Positions 45,066 through 54,745 of a DNA stretch of 64,000 nt are shown here, one piece after another; positions within the stretch are counted from its first letter, which is position 1; the number at the start of each line of letters is the position of its first letter. The position numbers and the translations under genes are program-made. The notes beneath the pieces were generated by a model. It ran no database searches. It saw only the letters and a list, made by a program, of their open reading frames with translations, and was not told the origin of the DNA. This DNA is from Virgibacillus salexigens (GTDB lineage Bacteria; Bacillota; Bacilli; Bacillales; Amphibacillaceae). The stretch spans positions 1,116,001 through 1,180,000 of the forward strand of contig NZ_BNEO01000001.1 of the NCBI RefSeq assembly GCF_014905415.1, read 5' to 3'.

Positions 45066-46736
45066 TTATTCCTCTACTAGATAGCCCCATTTCAGTTGAA
45101 CACTACCCAATCCTGAGATTTCAATATTCTTCACATAATCTTTATTCAACCAAGTATTCGTATAGAAATATACAGGCGCAATTGGCATATCATCCATAAA
45201 GATTTGTTCAGCTTCCCGTAATACCTCTTTACGTTCATCTCCTGTTAATGTTCTAGATTCTTCTAGAAGACTAGCATACTCTTCATTCTCCCAGTTCGTA
45301 TAGTTGTTACCACCGACAGATTGGAAGATTTCTAGGAAATTAATAGCGTCATTAAAATCAGCTAACCATCCCATTCTACCCACTTGGAAGTTTCCGCTAC
45401 CCATACTATCTAGATAAACATTCCACTCTTCATTATTTAGTTCTACTTCGACACCTAGATTCTCTCTCCACATATCTTGTACAGCCTGAGCAATTGCCGC
45501 ATGGCCTTCATCTGTGTTATAAGAGAGACTGATTTTCGGTAATTTATCTAATCCTAATTCATCTAAACCTGCTTGTAAGTATTCTTTCGCTTTTTCAGGA
45601 TCATTATCTTTAAAATATCCTTCTTTGTTTTCTTCCCAAATTGATGGTGGCACTAAAGCCATTGCAGGCTGTTCTTGCCTTTGGGTAATACTTTCTACAA
45701 TTCCTTGACGGTTAATTGCTGAAGCAAAAGCTTTACGTATATTCACATTATCAAAAGGTGATTCTTCTGTGTTAAATGCGTAATAATACACTCCAGCAAG
45801 ATCTGAGATATTCAAATTACCTTCCTGCTTTAATGCTGGAATTGACGCCAATGGAAGTGGACTGCTTGGGTCACCTACCCAGTCTAGCTCTCCACTGTTA
45901 TACATCTCTAATGACGTATTTGCATCGTCAACCATGTACATATTTACAGTTTCTAGCTTCACTGTTTCAGAGTCCCAATAATCTGAGAATTTATTAAGTA
46001 CAATTTGATCTTTATGTGCCCATGATTCAAGTGTGAATGGTCCATTAGTTACATAGTTATCTGAAGCATCTTGTGCCCATTCATCATTTCCATCAACAAC
46101 ATTATGATTTACAGGATAATACGTATAGAATGCGGTTAAATCAAGGAAATATGGTGTTGGTTGTTCTAGTTCAACTACTAATGTTTTGTCATCTTCTACT
46201 GTAATTCCTACATCATCTAATGAAGCGCCTTCTTCTTTTGCTTCCTGCGCTCCTTTAATTGGATATAGTTGATAAGCATAATCGGTGTCTGCATTATCAG
46301 GATTCAATACCCATTTCCATGCATATTCAAAATCTTGTGCAGTTACAGGATCGCCATTAGACCAATTTGCATCTTCACGGATTTTAAATGTATACGTTTT
46401 TTTATCATCGGATATTTCTACACTTTCAGCCATTGCTTCTTCCGGCATCCCATCTTGATTAATTCGCATTAAACCTTCAAAAATCTGGTCTAATACAATA
46501 CCTGAAGTCGAATCAGAGGCTGTACCTGGATGGAGTGATGGTGGCTCAGTCTTAATATTTATATCAAATGTTTGATCGGCTGCTAAAGTTCCTTCACCTG
46601 ACTCTTCAGAATTTCCTTCTGAGGAATCTCCTCCTTCACTACTTTCTTCATTATCTCCTCCACTACAAGCAGCAAGAAGAAGACCCAGTGAAAGTACTAA
46701 TACTAGTAAAAATACCCACTTTTTCTTAAAACTCAT
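45066..46736 (-). CDS. oppA: Oligopeptide-binding lipoprotein OppA
   Basis: A 556-aa lipoprotein, first gene of the opp operon. The signal peptide MSFKKKWVFLLVLVLSLGLL ends in the lipobox LLAAC with C24, followed by a Ser/Glu/Gly-rich linker. The SBP_bac_5 domain follows, with ADQTFDINIKTEPPSLHPGT at the start. It binds peptides outside the membrane and feeds OppBC. ATG 46736 was chosen over an upstream frame because AGGAGGG precedes it. Confidence 0.92.
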   Translation of the reverse strand: MSFKKKWVFLLVLVLSLGLLLAACSGGDNEESSEGGDSSEGNSEESGEGTLAADQTFDINIKTEPPSLHPGTASDSTSGIVLDQIFEGLMRINQDGMPEEAMAESVEISDDKKTYTFKIREDANWSNGDPVTAQDFEYAWKWVLNPDNADTDYAYQLYPIKGAQEAKEEGASLDDVGITVEDDKTLVVELEQPTPYFLDLTAFYTYYPVNHNVVDGNDEWAQDASDNYVTNGPFTLESWAHKDQIVLNKFSDYWDSETVKLETVNMYMVDDANTSLEMYNSGELDWVGDPSSPLPLASIPALKQEGNLNISDLAGVYYYAFNTEESPFDNVNIRKAFASAINRQGIVESITQRQEQPAMALVPPSIWEENKEGYFKDNDPEKAKEYLQAGLDELGLDKLPKISLSYNTDEGHAAIAQAVQDMWRENLGVEVELNNEEWNVYLDSMGSGNFQVGRMGWLADFNDAINFLEIFQSVGGNNYTNWENEEYASLLEESRTLTGDERKEVLREAEQIFMDDMPIAPVYFYTNTWLNKDYVKNIEISGLGSVQLKWGYLVEE

Positions 46737-46844
46737 TAATTTGACCCTCCTAATAGCACTGGTGTATTTGACAGACAATTCTAATTATCTGCATTATCAT
46801 TATACTACTAAAAATCATTTATTTCACCATTTTTTTAAAAAAAT

Positions 46845-46859
46845 TTAACTTAAAGTTAA
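46845..46859. promoter_or_regulatory. Palindrome TTAACTTAAAGTTAA upstream of oppA promoter region
   Basis: A perfect 15-bp palindrome (odd centre base) about 110 bases upstream of oppA, near a TATAAT at 46797-46805 on the minus strand. It could be an operator; no regulator is suggested. Confidence 0.3.
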
Positions 46860-46883
46860 GAAAAGTAGTAGAATTTGAGGATG

Positions 46884-46931
46884 AAAAAAGCAGTGTATCC
46901 ATTGCCTGCCAAGGCATAAGGACACACTGCT
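46884..46931 (-). terminator. Terminator after DUF1002 gene
   Basis: AGCAGTGTGTCCTTATGCC pairs with GGCAATGGATACACTGCT (a few mismatches), followed by six T on the minus strand. Confidence 0.8.
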
Positions 46932-46962
46932 GATTATTACAAAATTACTAAACTATTACTAT

Positions 46963-47877
46963 TTAATTAAATAATCCTTTAAAAAAGTTACTTAATGCCT
47001 GGAACATATCGCTAAAGAAATTAGCTACTTTTTCCCAGAAGCCTTCATCTAATCCTAGTTCGTCTGCTTTATCTTTGATCGTTGATGCTATATCCTCTAA
47101 TTGGTTTTTCACTTGGTCGAAATTAATATTCAAATCTCGCATTTTATCAATTAAGTCAATGAGCATTTGACGATCTGCTTCACTTAAAGAGATTTCTAAT
47201 TGATCTAACTGCTCCTGAACGATTTGCTCTACTTCTTCTTTGGTTGCTGGATTTTGCTCAGCAATCGTTTTTTTGATATCCGTCAATAATTGACTTACCT
47301 TTTCCTGACTCATTCCCTCTTTTTCTGCTAATTGCGTAGCGACATCAAGCTCTTCATTCGCTAATTCCATTCGTTCCTTATCAAGTTGTTCCCCTTCAAC
47401 ATCATACGCTTTATAAATTCCAGTTAATGCAGAATGGCCACTTACTTTAACGGGTGAGGCAACATCTACCGTAGCATTTTCAACACCTGCAGTTAACAGG
47501 GCATTAGCATACATTTCCTTTGTTACTTCCGTTATGTTCTCTGGTGTGACAATATTAATAGTGAGTCCATTCCCGGCTTCTTGCCGAGTAATCTTCGCAC
47601 TTGAATACATATTGGAATTTGGGTTTCCATTGATATAGGTCGCTGCATCTTGTCCTGAAACATCATGTTCTTCAACCATATCTCCATCTTGTACATTTAA
47701 TAGTTCGCGAACCTTCGTACGTTGATCAGTAGACAACTGGGCACCATATACAACAATGGGGGAACCTAATTTCTCATTAATACTATCTGTATCACTTGCT
47801 CCACTATCTGCTTGTACAGGTAAACTTATCCCAATGGTTAATAAAACAATTATCAGGCTCAGTAAGAATTTCTTCAT
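46963..47877 (-). CDS. Exported DUF1002-domain protein
   Basis: A 304-aa protein with a signal peptide (MKKFLLSLIIVLLTIGISLP, then VQA at 21-23). The mature part matches DUF1002 of Bacillaceae and related Firmicutes, with ITRQEAGNGLTINIVTPENI and YANALLTAGVENATVDVASP, and ends with amphipathic helical stretches (EKVANFFSDMFQALSNFF). Function is unknown. The ATG at 47877 follows AAAAGGAGAAC. Single gene. Confidence 0.85.
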   Translation of the reverse strand: MKKFLLSLIIVLLTIGISLPVQADSGASDTDSINEKLGSPIVVYGAQLSTDQRTKVRELLNVQDGDMVEEHDVSGQDAATYINGNPNSNMYSSAKITRQEAGNGLTINIVTPENITEVTKEMYANALLTAGVENATVDVASPVKVSGHSALTGIYKAYDVEGEQLDKERMELANEELDVATQLAEKEGMSQEKVSQLLTDIKKTIAEQNPATKEEVEQIVQEQLDQLEISLSEADRQMLIDLIDKMRDLNINFDQVKNQLEDIASTIKDKADELGLDEGFWEKVANFFSDMFQALSNFFKGLFN

Positions 47878-48108
47878 TTTTGTTCTCCTTTTATTTGTTC
47901 TTGCTCTATCCTATGATTCATTTAAAGCAATTATCAATCATCATCATTATACCTGTTTTTGTGGCATATGAATATATTTCTTTAAAAAAATAAGCCCTCA
48001 GAAGTATAAGCAAATTAGTTTCTTTTATTAAGTAACTCCTATATTATTTAGGGTAGCGAAATAATTTCAAGAAGGAAGGTCTTTATCATCATTGACAATC
48101 ATCCTATC

Positions 48109-49335
48109 GTGAAGCGGAATTTAGCAATCATGTGGTTTGCTAACTTTTTTATTGCTGGAAGTATGACGATGGTACTTCCCTTTATTTCTTTATATATTGA
48201 ATCGATGGGGAATTTCTCTGATTCATATGTACAAAATTGGTCAGGGTGGATTTTTGCAATTACCTTTGTAACTGCTTTTATTTTTTCACCTATATGGGGG
48301 CGCATTGGTGATAAATACGGGCGTAAGAAGATATTAATCTTTTCTGCAGCAGGGATTGGTATTTCTATCTTATTAATGGGATTTGCTACAACCGTATGGC
48401 AATTATTCCTACTCCGATTAGTTATGGGAGTAGCTACTGGGTTTATCCCAATGTCACAAGCATTTATCTCCACCCAAACACCAAAGCATATAGCAGGAAG
48501 AGTATTAGGGACATTGCAAACCGGAAGTATTACTGGGACGTTAATGGGACCTCTATTAGGGGGAACACTTGCTGATGCATTCGGATATTCCAACACATTT
48601 AAGTGGGTTTCAATAACTGTTTTCATATCAGCTATTATCGTAATTTTAGGTGTAAAAGAATTACATTTGAAGCTCTCTGAAGATGAGCAAGATGAGCAGT
48701 CCTATACAAGAAAGCAAGTCATTCAGCATATCATAACAAACCCTGTACTACTAGTGGTCATGCTGATTTCAACATTAGTTCAAGTTGCACATTTCAGTAT
48801 CCAGCCGATCTTGTCTCTTTTTGTTGCAGATATACATGGTCCAGAAAATATTGCTTTCTTTGCAGGTATCGCCTTTTCTGCAGCCGGACTAGGTAATCTT
48901 TTGATGACTAGAAAATGGGGACGTATTGGAGATAAAACAGGCTATATAAAAGTACTTATCTTTTTATTATTTATGGCAGGAATCGTTTACTTCCCAGGTG
49001 CGTTTGTCACAAACATTTGGCAGCTTGTTGTTTTGCGATTTTTACTTGGAATTTCGATCGGAGGAATTATTCCTGTAAGAATTGCTTATATAAGACAAAC
49101 AGCGCCTCTTTCCATGCAAGGAGAAGTACTCGGCTATAACACAAGCCTTCGTTTCCTAGGAAATATTATTGGTCCGGCACTAGGGGGAATGCTATCTGGC
49201 TTTTTCGGATTTTCAGCTGTTTTTTTCGTAACAAGTGCTTTACTAATTTTAAGTGGCTTAATTATGTTATTTTGTTGGTATAAGTACGAATACAGACCAA
49301 TAAACAATCGCTCCTTAACTGCAAATAGAGGATAA
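48109..49335 (+). CDS. MFS transporter, multidrug-type; probable start upstream at ATC/ATT
   Basis: A 408-aa major facilitator with about 12 helices. The loop 2-3 motif reads GRIGDKYGRKKILI and its second copy GRIGDKTGYIKVLI in the other half, and AFISTQTPKHIAGRVLGTLQ marks the drug-efflux-like type. No ATG fits the N-terminus. GTG at 48109 lies 29 bases past the Shine-Dalgarno AAGGAAGG (48072-48079), while in-frame ATC 48085, ATC 48088 or ATT 48091 have good spacing and would add residues IDNHPIV. So the true start may be a rare codon. Confidence 0.8.
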   Translation: MKRNLAIMWFANFFIAGSMTMVLPFISLYIESMGNFSDSYVQNWSGWIFAITFVTAFIFSPIWGRIGDKYGRKKILIFSAAGIGISILLMGFATTVWQLFLLRLVMGVATGFIPMSQAFISTQTPKHIAGRVLGTLQTGSITGTLMGPLLGGTLADAFGYSNTFKWVSITVFISAIIVILGVKELHLKLSEDEQDEQSYTRKQVIQHIITNPVLLVVMLISTLVQVAHFSIQPILSLFVADIHGPENIAFFAGIAFSAAGLGNLLMTRKWGRIGDKTGYIKVLIFLLFMAGIVYFPGAFVTNIWQLVVLRFLLGISIGGIIPVRIAYIRQTAPLSMQGEVLGYNTSLRFLGNIIGPALGGMLSGFFGFSAVFFVTSALLILSGLIMLFCWYKYEYRPINNRSLTANRG

Positions 49336-49525
49336 GTACTTATCAAGTAAATCCAAAAGTTCGTTCATCATTTTCTAAGTTATCGTTAGCCTATCTATCG
49401 TACCCATTGTAAGTGGTAATCAAGGGTAACAAAGTTGAGTTAATTGATTATTTTTAAAGATTATGCTAAAACTAACAGAGTCACCCTTAATAGGGATTAC
49501 CTTCTAAAGAAAGAAAGTGATAGCA

Positions 49526-49771
49526 ATGGGAATAGTCGTAGTCGAGGTCTGTGACGGAAATGCAATCACTTCTGTTAATATAGAAGAAATTCTTGAAGAA
49601 GAATTTCCTGAAGTTGCTGTACTCATGAACGAATGTTTATCCTTCTGTGGCTTATGTAGGGTTAAACCTTATGCGCTCGTGAATAATAAACGCATTTTCG
49701 GTAACACGCCTGAAGAATGTTTGGATAAAATCAGAACTGCAATAAAAGAAGAACTGGCTATTTATCAATGA
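49526..49771 (+). CDS. DUF1450 (YuzB-like) small cysteine protein
   Basis: An 81-aa protein of the DUF1450/UPF0349 family. The conserved part is CLSFCGLCRVKPYALVNNKR; an early cysteine (C9) completes a set that suggests a thioredoxin-like or metal-binding fold. The start ATG at 49526 (MGIVVVEVCDGN) is preceded by GAAAGTGATAGC; an in-frame ATG lies three codons earlier. Its 3' end doubles as the left arm of the terminator. Confidence 0.82.
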   Translation: MGIVVVEVCDGNAITSVNIEEILEEEFPEVAVLMNECLSFCGLCRVKPYALVNNKRIFGNTPEECLDKIRTAIKEELAIYQ

Positions 49772-49789
49772 TAGCCAGTTCTTCTTTTT
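49745..49789 (+). terminator. Terminator overlapping the DUF1450 coding end
   Basis: AAGAAGAACTGGCTAT pairs with ATAGCCAGTTCTTCTT, followed by TTT. The left arm codes for the last residues of the DUF1450 protein. Confidence 0.85.
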
Positions 49790-49840
49790 ATATTTATGAA
49801 CATTTCCCGGGAAATATGTCGTTATTTGTTGGGTATATCT

Positions 49841-51010
49841 TTACAAACTAGCTCGAAAAATCTCGACCGAATCTTGTCTCGTCAATTGTTTGAAGTTACC
49901 ATACGCTGGCCGAGCAATCACCGTCTTATCTGCCATCTCCTCAATACTACTTTCATCAATGGCGTAGTCAGCAAATTTGGATGGTGCTCCAATTGAGTTC
50001 CAAAATTCTCTTAATTTGTCAATTCCTTCTAAAGCTATTTCTCTTTCAGTTTTTCCGATAGGGTCTACATTAAATACTCGAACAGCTAGTTGTTTAAATC
50101 GAGATGCATTATCATCATCAAGTACATGTTTCATCCAGTTCGGAAAGATAATTGCTAATCCTCCACCATGCGGAATATCATGCACTGCTGATACCGCATG
50201 CTCTAAATTATGCGTAGCCCAATCACCTCGGAATCCCATACTTAACATGTCATTTAATGCAAGTGTACCACTCAACATAATCGTCTCGCGATAGTCATAA
50301 TTCTCCAAATCCTGAAGTAGTTTTGGCGTAGTTTCCATTACAGTTAGCAAAACAGATTCACAGAAGCGATCTTGAATTGGGGTATTATCCGCTTGGTGGA
50401 AATAGTGTTCTAACACATGTGACATCATATCAACCATACCATAAATGGTTTGGTCACGCGGCACAGAAAAAGTATGCGTAGGGTCAAGAATCGAGAATTT
50501 AGGACTAGTATATGGAGATCCCCACCCATGCTTTTCATTTGTTTCCCAATTGGTAATAACAGAACCACGATTCATTTCTGAACCAGTCGCTGCCAATGTA
50601 AGTACAGTACCAAATGGAAGCGCATCTGTAGCATGTGCTTTTTTCGTCACAATATCCCACATATCAATATCTGTTTTGGCTCCTGCAGCAATGGCCTTTG
50701 TACAATCGATTGTACTTCCTCCACCAATTGCAAGTAAAAACTCAATACCTTCCTGTTTACAGATTTCTACCCCTTTACGTACTGTAGAAATACGAGGATT
50801 TGGCTCAACTCCTCCTAATTCAAATATATTTGCATCGATCTCTTTTAGTTTTTCAACAACATTATCAAAAATTCCGTTTCGCTTAATGCTTCCTCCACCA
50901 TAGACAAGCAGAACTTTTCTTCCATATTGGTCCACTTCTTTAGGAAGCTTATCTAATTGGCCTTTTCCAAAGATAAGTTTCGTAGGATTATAATACGTAA
51001 AGTTTTCCAT
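49841..51010 (-). CDS. Iron-containing alcohol dehydrogenase (YugJ/BdhA-like)
   Basis: A 389-aa NAD(P)H-dependent alcohol dehydrogenase of the group III, Fe-activated family. It has [17 protein letters not shown] for nucleotide binding, [17 protein letters not shown], and metal-ligand segments [13 protein letters not shown] and [20 protein letters not shown]. Sequence is close to YugJ and YugK and to clostridial butanol dehydrogenases. The gene starts 12 bases after a RidA gene on the same strand, so they form an operon. The natural substrate is not known. Confidence 0.9.
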   Translation of the reverse strand: MENFTYYNPTKLIFGKGQLDKLPKEVDQYGRKVLLVYGGGSIKRNGIFDNVVEKLKEIDANIFELGGVEPNPRISTVRKGVEICKQEGIEFLLAIGGGSTIDCTKAIAAGAKTDIDMWDIVTKKAHATDALPFGTVLTLAATGSEMNRGSVITNWETNEKHGWGSPYTSPKFSILDPTHTFSVPRDQTIYGMVDMMSHVLEHYFHQADNTPIQDRFCESVLLTVMETTPKLLQDLENYDYRETIMLSGTLALNDMLSMGFRGDWATHNLEHAVSAVHDIPHGGGLAIIFPNWMKHVLDDDNASRFKQLAVRVFNVDPIGKTEREIALEGIDKLREFWNSIGAPSKFADYAIDESSIEEMADKTVIARPAYGNFKQLTRQDSVEIFRASL

Positions 51011-51022
51011 TTGATAAACCTC

Positions 51023-51403
51023 CTAGGCGTTCGTATATACCGTTATATCCATTTCTACAAGTGCATGCTTTGGCAATTGACTAACCTCAATTGTAGCTCT
51101 TGCTGGATATGGTTCCGATAAATAGCTGCCATATATTTCATTTATTGTTGCAAAGTCTCCCATCGATTTCAAATAAATTGTAAATTTAACTGCTTTTGAA
51201 AAATCCGTACCCGCTTCTGTTAGGATAGCTTGAATATTTGTTAGTACTTGTTTCGTTTGCGCTTCGATCCCTTCCACAATTTCTCCAGTGTTCGGGTCAA
51301 TTCCCACTTGGCCAGATACATAAAGAAAATCACCTGCTTGAATTGCTTGTGAATATGGCCCCAACGCTGCCGGAGCTTTATCTGTATGAATTGCTTTTGT
51401 CAT
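51023..51403 (-). CDS. ridA: RidA family enamine/imine deaminase (YabJ-like)
   Basis: A 126-aa protein of the YjgF/YER057c/UK114 family. It has APAALGPYSQAIQAGDFLYV and YPARATIEVSQLPKHALVEM, where the R of PARAT binds substrate. It hydrolyses reactive 2-aminoacrylate-type enamines. ATG 51403 follows GAGGAGGAAT. It is followed by an iron alcohol dehydrogenase, possibly in the same transcript. Confidence 0.93.
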   Translation of the reverse strand: MTKAIHTDKAPAALGPYSQAIQAGDFLYVSGQVGIDPNTGEIVEGIEAQTKQVLTNIQAILTEAGTDFSKAVKFTIYLKSMGDFATINEIYGSYLSEPYPARATIEVSQLPKHALVEMDITVYTNA

Positions 51404-51450
51404 ACGTATTCCTCCTCTTCATTTATAATTAATCATAACATGTTTGGGCT

Positions 51451-52083
51451 TTACTCTTCTGCTAATTTGTTTCTATATGTAATAACTGATTTTACATAAT
51501 AGATATCCCCATAGCATGCATCTATTTCTTTGGCTTCATCACGAAGACATCGATACTTCTCTTTATCTGGGTCATTTGCATACATTTCTTGAGAAAAAGT
51601 TATGGCAGCTTCTTGTGAATAGTCTTTTTCCTTATCGTGTATATATTGAATAAACCCTTTACCGAAATTATAAGATTGAACAGCAAGCTTTATATCCCCA
51701 TTTGCTTCCTCTAGCGTTTGAGAAAAATAAGAGACTCCTTGTTTTATAGAAAGCTCCGGATCTTTAATACATTCACGCTCCCCACAATAGCTTTCAGAAG
51801 CTTGCATTGGATCCTTCCCACGTCCACCTGATTCCTGCATCATCATCCCGAGGATGGTATCAACATGTTCTGTTACACCATAATCTGCAGCATACTTTTC
51901 CACTAGCGGACGGTAATCTCTTACTTCTTCACTAATCACTGGTTCAGCTATTTGCCTCGTTGATTCCTTGTGTCCTTGTGTGTTTAGCAAGGAGATTCCA
52001 ATAAAAAGAACGGAGAACAGGAATGCTATAAATAGAGTTTGCTTGATAGCTCTATAAAACTTCTTTTTGTATGTCATCTTCAT
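51451..52083 (-). CDS. Membrane-anchored lysozyme-like (transglycosylase) protein
   Basis: A 210-aa protein with one N-terminal helix (IKQTLFIAFLFSVLFIGISL) and a lysozyme-like domain. The catalytic-glutamate motif is ILGMMMQESGGRGKDPMQAS (E84), followed by SIKQGVSYFSQTLEEA and LAVQSYNFGKGFIQYI. It resembles the muramidase/transglycosylase half of CwlT-type proteins, which cleave peptidoglycan. Four cysteines (CGERECI and CLRDEAKEIDAC) could make disulfides outside the cell. It starts directly at the stop of the upstream membrane gene (TAGATG), so the two are coupled. Confidence 0.85.
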   Translation of the reverse strand: MKMTYKKKFYRAIKQTLFIAFLFSVLFIGISLLNTQGHKESTRQIAEPVISEEVRDYRPLVEKYAADYGVTEHVDTILGMMMQESGGRGKDPMQASESYCGERECIKDPELSIKQGVSYFSQTLEEANGDIKLAVQSYNFGKGFIQYIHDKEKDYSQEAAITFSQEMYANDPDKEKYRCLRDEAKEIDACYGDIYYVKSVITYRNKLAEE

Positions 52084-52506
52084 CTATTCCCTTAACATAA
52101 TAATAATTAAACCGCCGACAATAACGCCGTATATCATATGGGCACCAACCCAGTATAGAAATGCTTCTCCATCAAATAGATTTGGCGTACGTGGAGAGAA
52201 TACGGTAGTCGTATACAATACTGTTCCTATGAAACTACTACAAAAGAAATAAGCAAGGATATTTCGAGATTGATTCATTTGTAGTAATCCGATATACAGC
52301 ATTGGTACTAATAAGATGGAGACAAGTAAATGAAGGATCACTTCCCCTAATTCATCATAAGACAAGTCTTTTAAAACTGGGATATAATCAACATTTAAAA
52401 GTAATGTATATACTTGTTTCTCAGTAAAAGCTTGGATGAGTTTTAATACAGCAGCTATACCTAGTCCTGCAGCCGCTCCAATAATAGTTAATGTTATCCA
52501 TCTCAT
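52084..52506 (-). CDS. Small membrane protein of unknown function, coupled to lysozyme-like gene
   Basis: A 140-aa protein with about four helices, including [60 protein letters not shown] and MIYGVIVGGLIIIML. I do not recognise a family. Its stop codon is adjacent to the start of the lysozyme-like gene, so both are likely made together and may work on the wall at the membrane. AGGAGATAGGAAG precedes the ATG at 52506. Confidence 0.75.
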   Translation of the reverse strand: MRWITLTIIGAAAGLGIAAVLKLIQAFTEKQVYTLLLNVDYIPVLKDLSYDELGEVILHLLVSILLVPMLYIGLLQMNQSRNILAYFFCSSFIGTVLYTTTVFSPRTPNLFDGEAFLYWVGAHMIYGVIVGGLIIIMLRE

Positions 52507-52689
52507 CTTCCTATCTCCTTAACTACTAGTTTAAAATGAATTATTCCTGAATTAAAGTTTTATTACTCACTTATTTTGTTAAATTACTCGTCCAAGGAAA
52601 GTAACGACTGTGATATTATTCTCCAAATTAAGAAGACACCTGCCTAACTCTAGTATCGTTGATGAAATGGAAAAGAACAAGCTGCACCT

Positions 52690-52724
52690 AAAAAAGATGA
52701 TCCCACTAGGAGATCACCTTTTTT
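52690..52724 (-). terminator. Terminator after the TRAP transporter permease
   Basis: On the minus strand AAGGTGATCTCC pairs with GGGATCATCTT (a small mismatch), followed by TTTTTT. Confidence 0.75.
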
Positions 52725-52738
52725 ACTTCGTTGGTTTT

Positions 52739-54745
52739 TTACTGTCCACTTGCGGATTTTTGAACTTCACCTTTGTTGCCAGGATTGGAACGATTAATAA
52801 ACAGTTGTACAGCAATCATGACAACAAAAGCCCCTACACCATATAAATCAGAGTTTCCTTCTGGATAAATGAGTAGTAACCCAATGGCAACAGAAAGTAT
52901 TCTCCCAACCCAATTCAGCTTTAAATACCAGAAGCCAATTAAACCAGCTCCTATTGCAATCATACCAGCAATCGCTGTTATTAAAATCCAGCTTATCTCC
53001 AACAAATTAGTATCGATCATAAGCAATTGCGGCTGCAATACAAACATGTATGGAATGATAAATGCTGCAATAGCTAACTTTGCTGCATTGACACCTGTAC
53101 GAATCGGTTCACCACCAGATATCCCAGTCGCTGCAAACGCTGCAAGTGCGACAGGAGGCGTAATATCAGCTACAATTCCAAAATAAAACACAAACATATG
53201 CCCTGCTAGCACGGGTATAGCAACCTCTAATTGATCATTTAAAGCTAAAATTGCTGGTAAAGCAATGGTGGATGTGATTATATAATTCGCTGTGGTTGGA
53301 GACCCCATCCCCAGTATAATTGATGTTATCATCGTAAATAGTAATGTCAGTAAAAGTTGCATATCTGCAGAACTTGCAAGTGAACCCGCCATACTTACTA
53401 AACTATTACCAAGTTTCAATCCAAGTCCAGTTTTTGTTACAACACCAACAATAATCCCTGCACAAGCAGTAGCTGATGCCACACCTAGTGCTGTACGTGC
53501 ACCCGAAGTAAGCGCAGTGACAAATCTAGCTGGAGTAATACGCGTATCTTTCCTAAATAAACTTACTAAAATAGTGATACCGATTCCATAAAGCGCTGTT
53601 CGTTCAATACTGAAGCCTTCAAATAACAACCAGACAATAGCGACAATCGGCAAAAGTAAATGAACCTTTTTGAAAACTTCCTTTTTAGGAGGAATTTGTT
53701 CTTTCGGTAAGCCGTGTAAACCTGTTCGTTTTGCTTCCAAATGTGTCATAATCCAGATGCCAGAGAAGAATAAAATTGCTGGAATTGTAGCGGCTTTGGC
53801 AATTTCCCAGTAGCCAACACCTGCAAACTCAATCATTAAAAAAGCAGCTGCCCCCATAATTGGCGGCATAATTTGTCCTCCTGTCGAAGAAGCAGCCTCA
53901 ACTGCCCCCGCAAAATTAGGACGGTACCCTAACTTTTTCATCATTGGAATAGTGTAGGAACCGGTTGTTACGGTATTGGCGACGGAACTCCCACTGATGG
54001 TTCCATTCAATGCACTTGAGAAAATAGCTACCTTAGCAGGTCCACCAGTCCGACGACCGGCTAACGAGATTGCTAAATCATTGAAATAATTCCCTACACC
54101 AGTTTGTACGAGAAACGCCCCGAATAACAGAAAGAGAAATATATATGTGGATGAAACCTGCAAAGGGGTTCCCAATATCCCCTCTGTCGTAAAGAACATC
54201 GTTTCGATTAGCTGCTGTAAGCTTAAGCCACGATGTGCAAACATACCTGGCATTTGCGGTCCAAACAAAGCATAAATTAAGAAGACAATAGCAATAATGG
54301 TTATTGGTAGTCCTACTGCCCTTCGAGTAGCTTCCAAGACAAGCACTATAGCAAGGCCACCAGTGATCGTTTGCACCTGGGTAATGCTTCCAATTTGCTG
54401 AACAAGAGAATCATAAAAAAACGGCCAATAGCTACATACAATAATGGATAATAGTACAAGTATGTAATCATACCATGCTATCTTCTTCTTATTCCCCTTT
54501 TTCCTCGCTGGAAATAACAAAAATATTAATGAAAGCGCAAATCCTAAGTGTACTGTCCGTTGTATATAAGCGGTTTTTTGGCCAAAGGCGCCAGTGTATA
54601 ATTGAAAAAGAGAAAATGCTAATAATCCAATAAAGACAATAGCAGCAGCAACGCCTACTAGTTTTCGAGTATTTGATTCCGTATCGTATTTCTGTAGCAA
54701 TTCCTCTTGTTGTTGTTGACTTAATTGATCTTTTGAATCACTCAT
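52739..54745 (-). CDS. TRAP transporter fused 4TM/12TM permease
   Basis: A 668-aa membrane protein combining small and large TRAP permease subunits, the form linked to TAXI binding proteins. It has about 15 or more helices. The signatures are AIFSSALNGTISGSSVANTV and AAASSTGGQIMPPIMGAAAF for the substrate site, and TSIILGMGSPTTANYIITST. It works with the binding lipoprotein at 55.4-56.4 kb and a DUF1850 protein between them; overlap of eight bases with the latter suggests coupling. The substrate of TAXI systems is often a dicarboxylate such as glutamate, but here it is not known. Confidence 0.9.
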   Translation of the reverse strand: MSDSKDQLSQQQQEELLQKYDTESNTRKLVGVAAAIVFIGLLAFSLFQLYTGAFGQKTAYIQRTVHLGFALSLIFLLFPARKKGNKKKIAWYDYILVLLSIIVCSYWPFFYDSLVQQIGSITQVQTITGGLAIVLVLEATRRAVGLPITIIAIVFLIYALFGPQMPGMFAHRGLSLQQLIETMFFTTEGILGTPLQVSSTYIFLFLLFGAFLVQTGVGNYFNDLAISLAGRRTGGPAKVAIFSSALNGTISGSSVANTVTTGSYTIPMMKKLGYRPNFAGAVEAASSTGGQIMPPIMGAAAFLMIEFAGVGYWEIAKAATIPAILFFSGIWIMTHLEAKRTGLHGLPKEQIPPKKEVFKKVHLLLPIVAIVWLLFEGFSIERTALYGIGITILVSLFRKDTRITPARFVTALTSGARTALGVASATACAGIIVGVVTKTGLGLKLGNSLVSMAGSLASSADMQLLLTLLFTMITSIILGMGSPTTANYIITSTIALPAILALNDQLEVAIPVLAGHMFVFYFGIVADITPPVALAAFAATGISGGEPIRTGVNAAKLAIAAFIIPYMFVLQPQLLMIDTNLLEISWILITAIAGMIAIGAGLIGFWYLKLNWVGRILSVAIGLLLIYPEGNSDLYGVGAFVVMIAVQLFINRSNPGNKGEVQKSASGQ

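Noticed and set aside
48099-48626. 175-codon frame antisense to the MFS gene
   Set aside because: Shadow of the transporter; the transporter has clear MFS motifs.
52610-52846. 78-codon plus-strand frame across the TRAP permease end
   Set aside because: It overlaps the terminator and the permease 3' end; no ribosome binding site.
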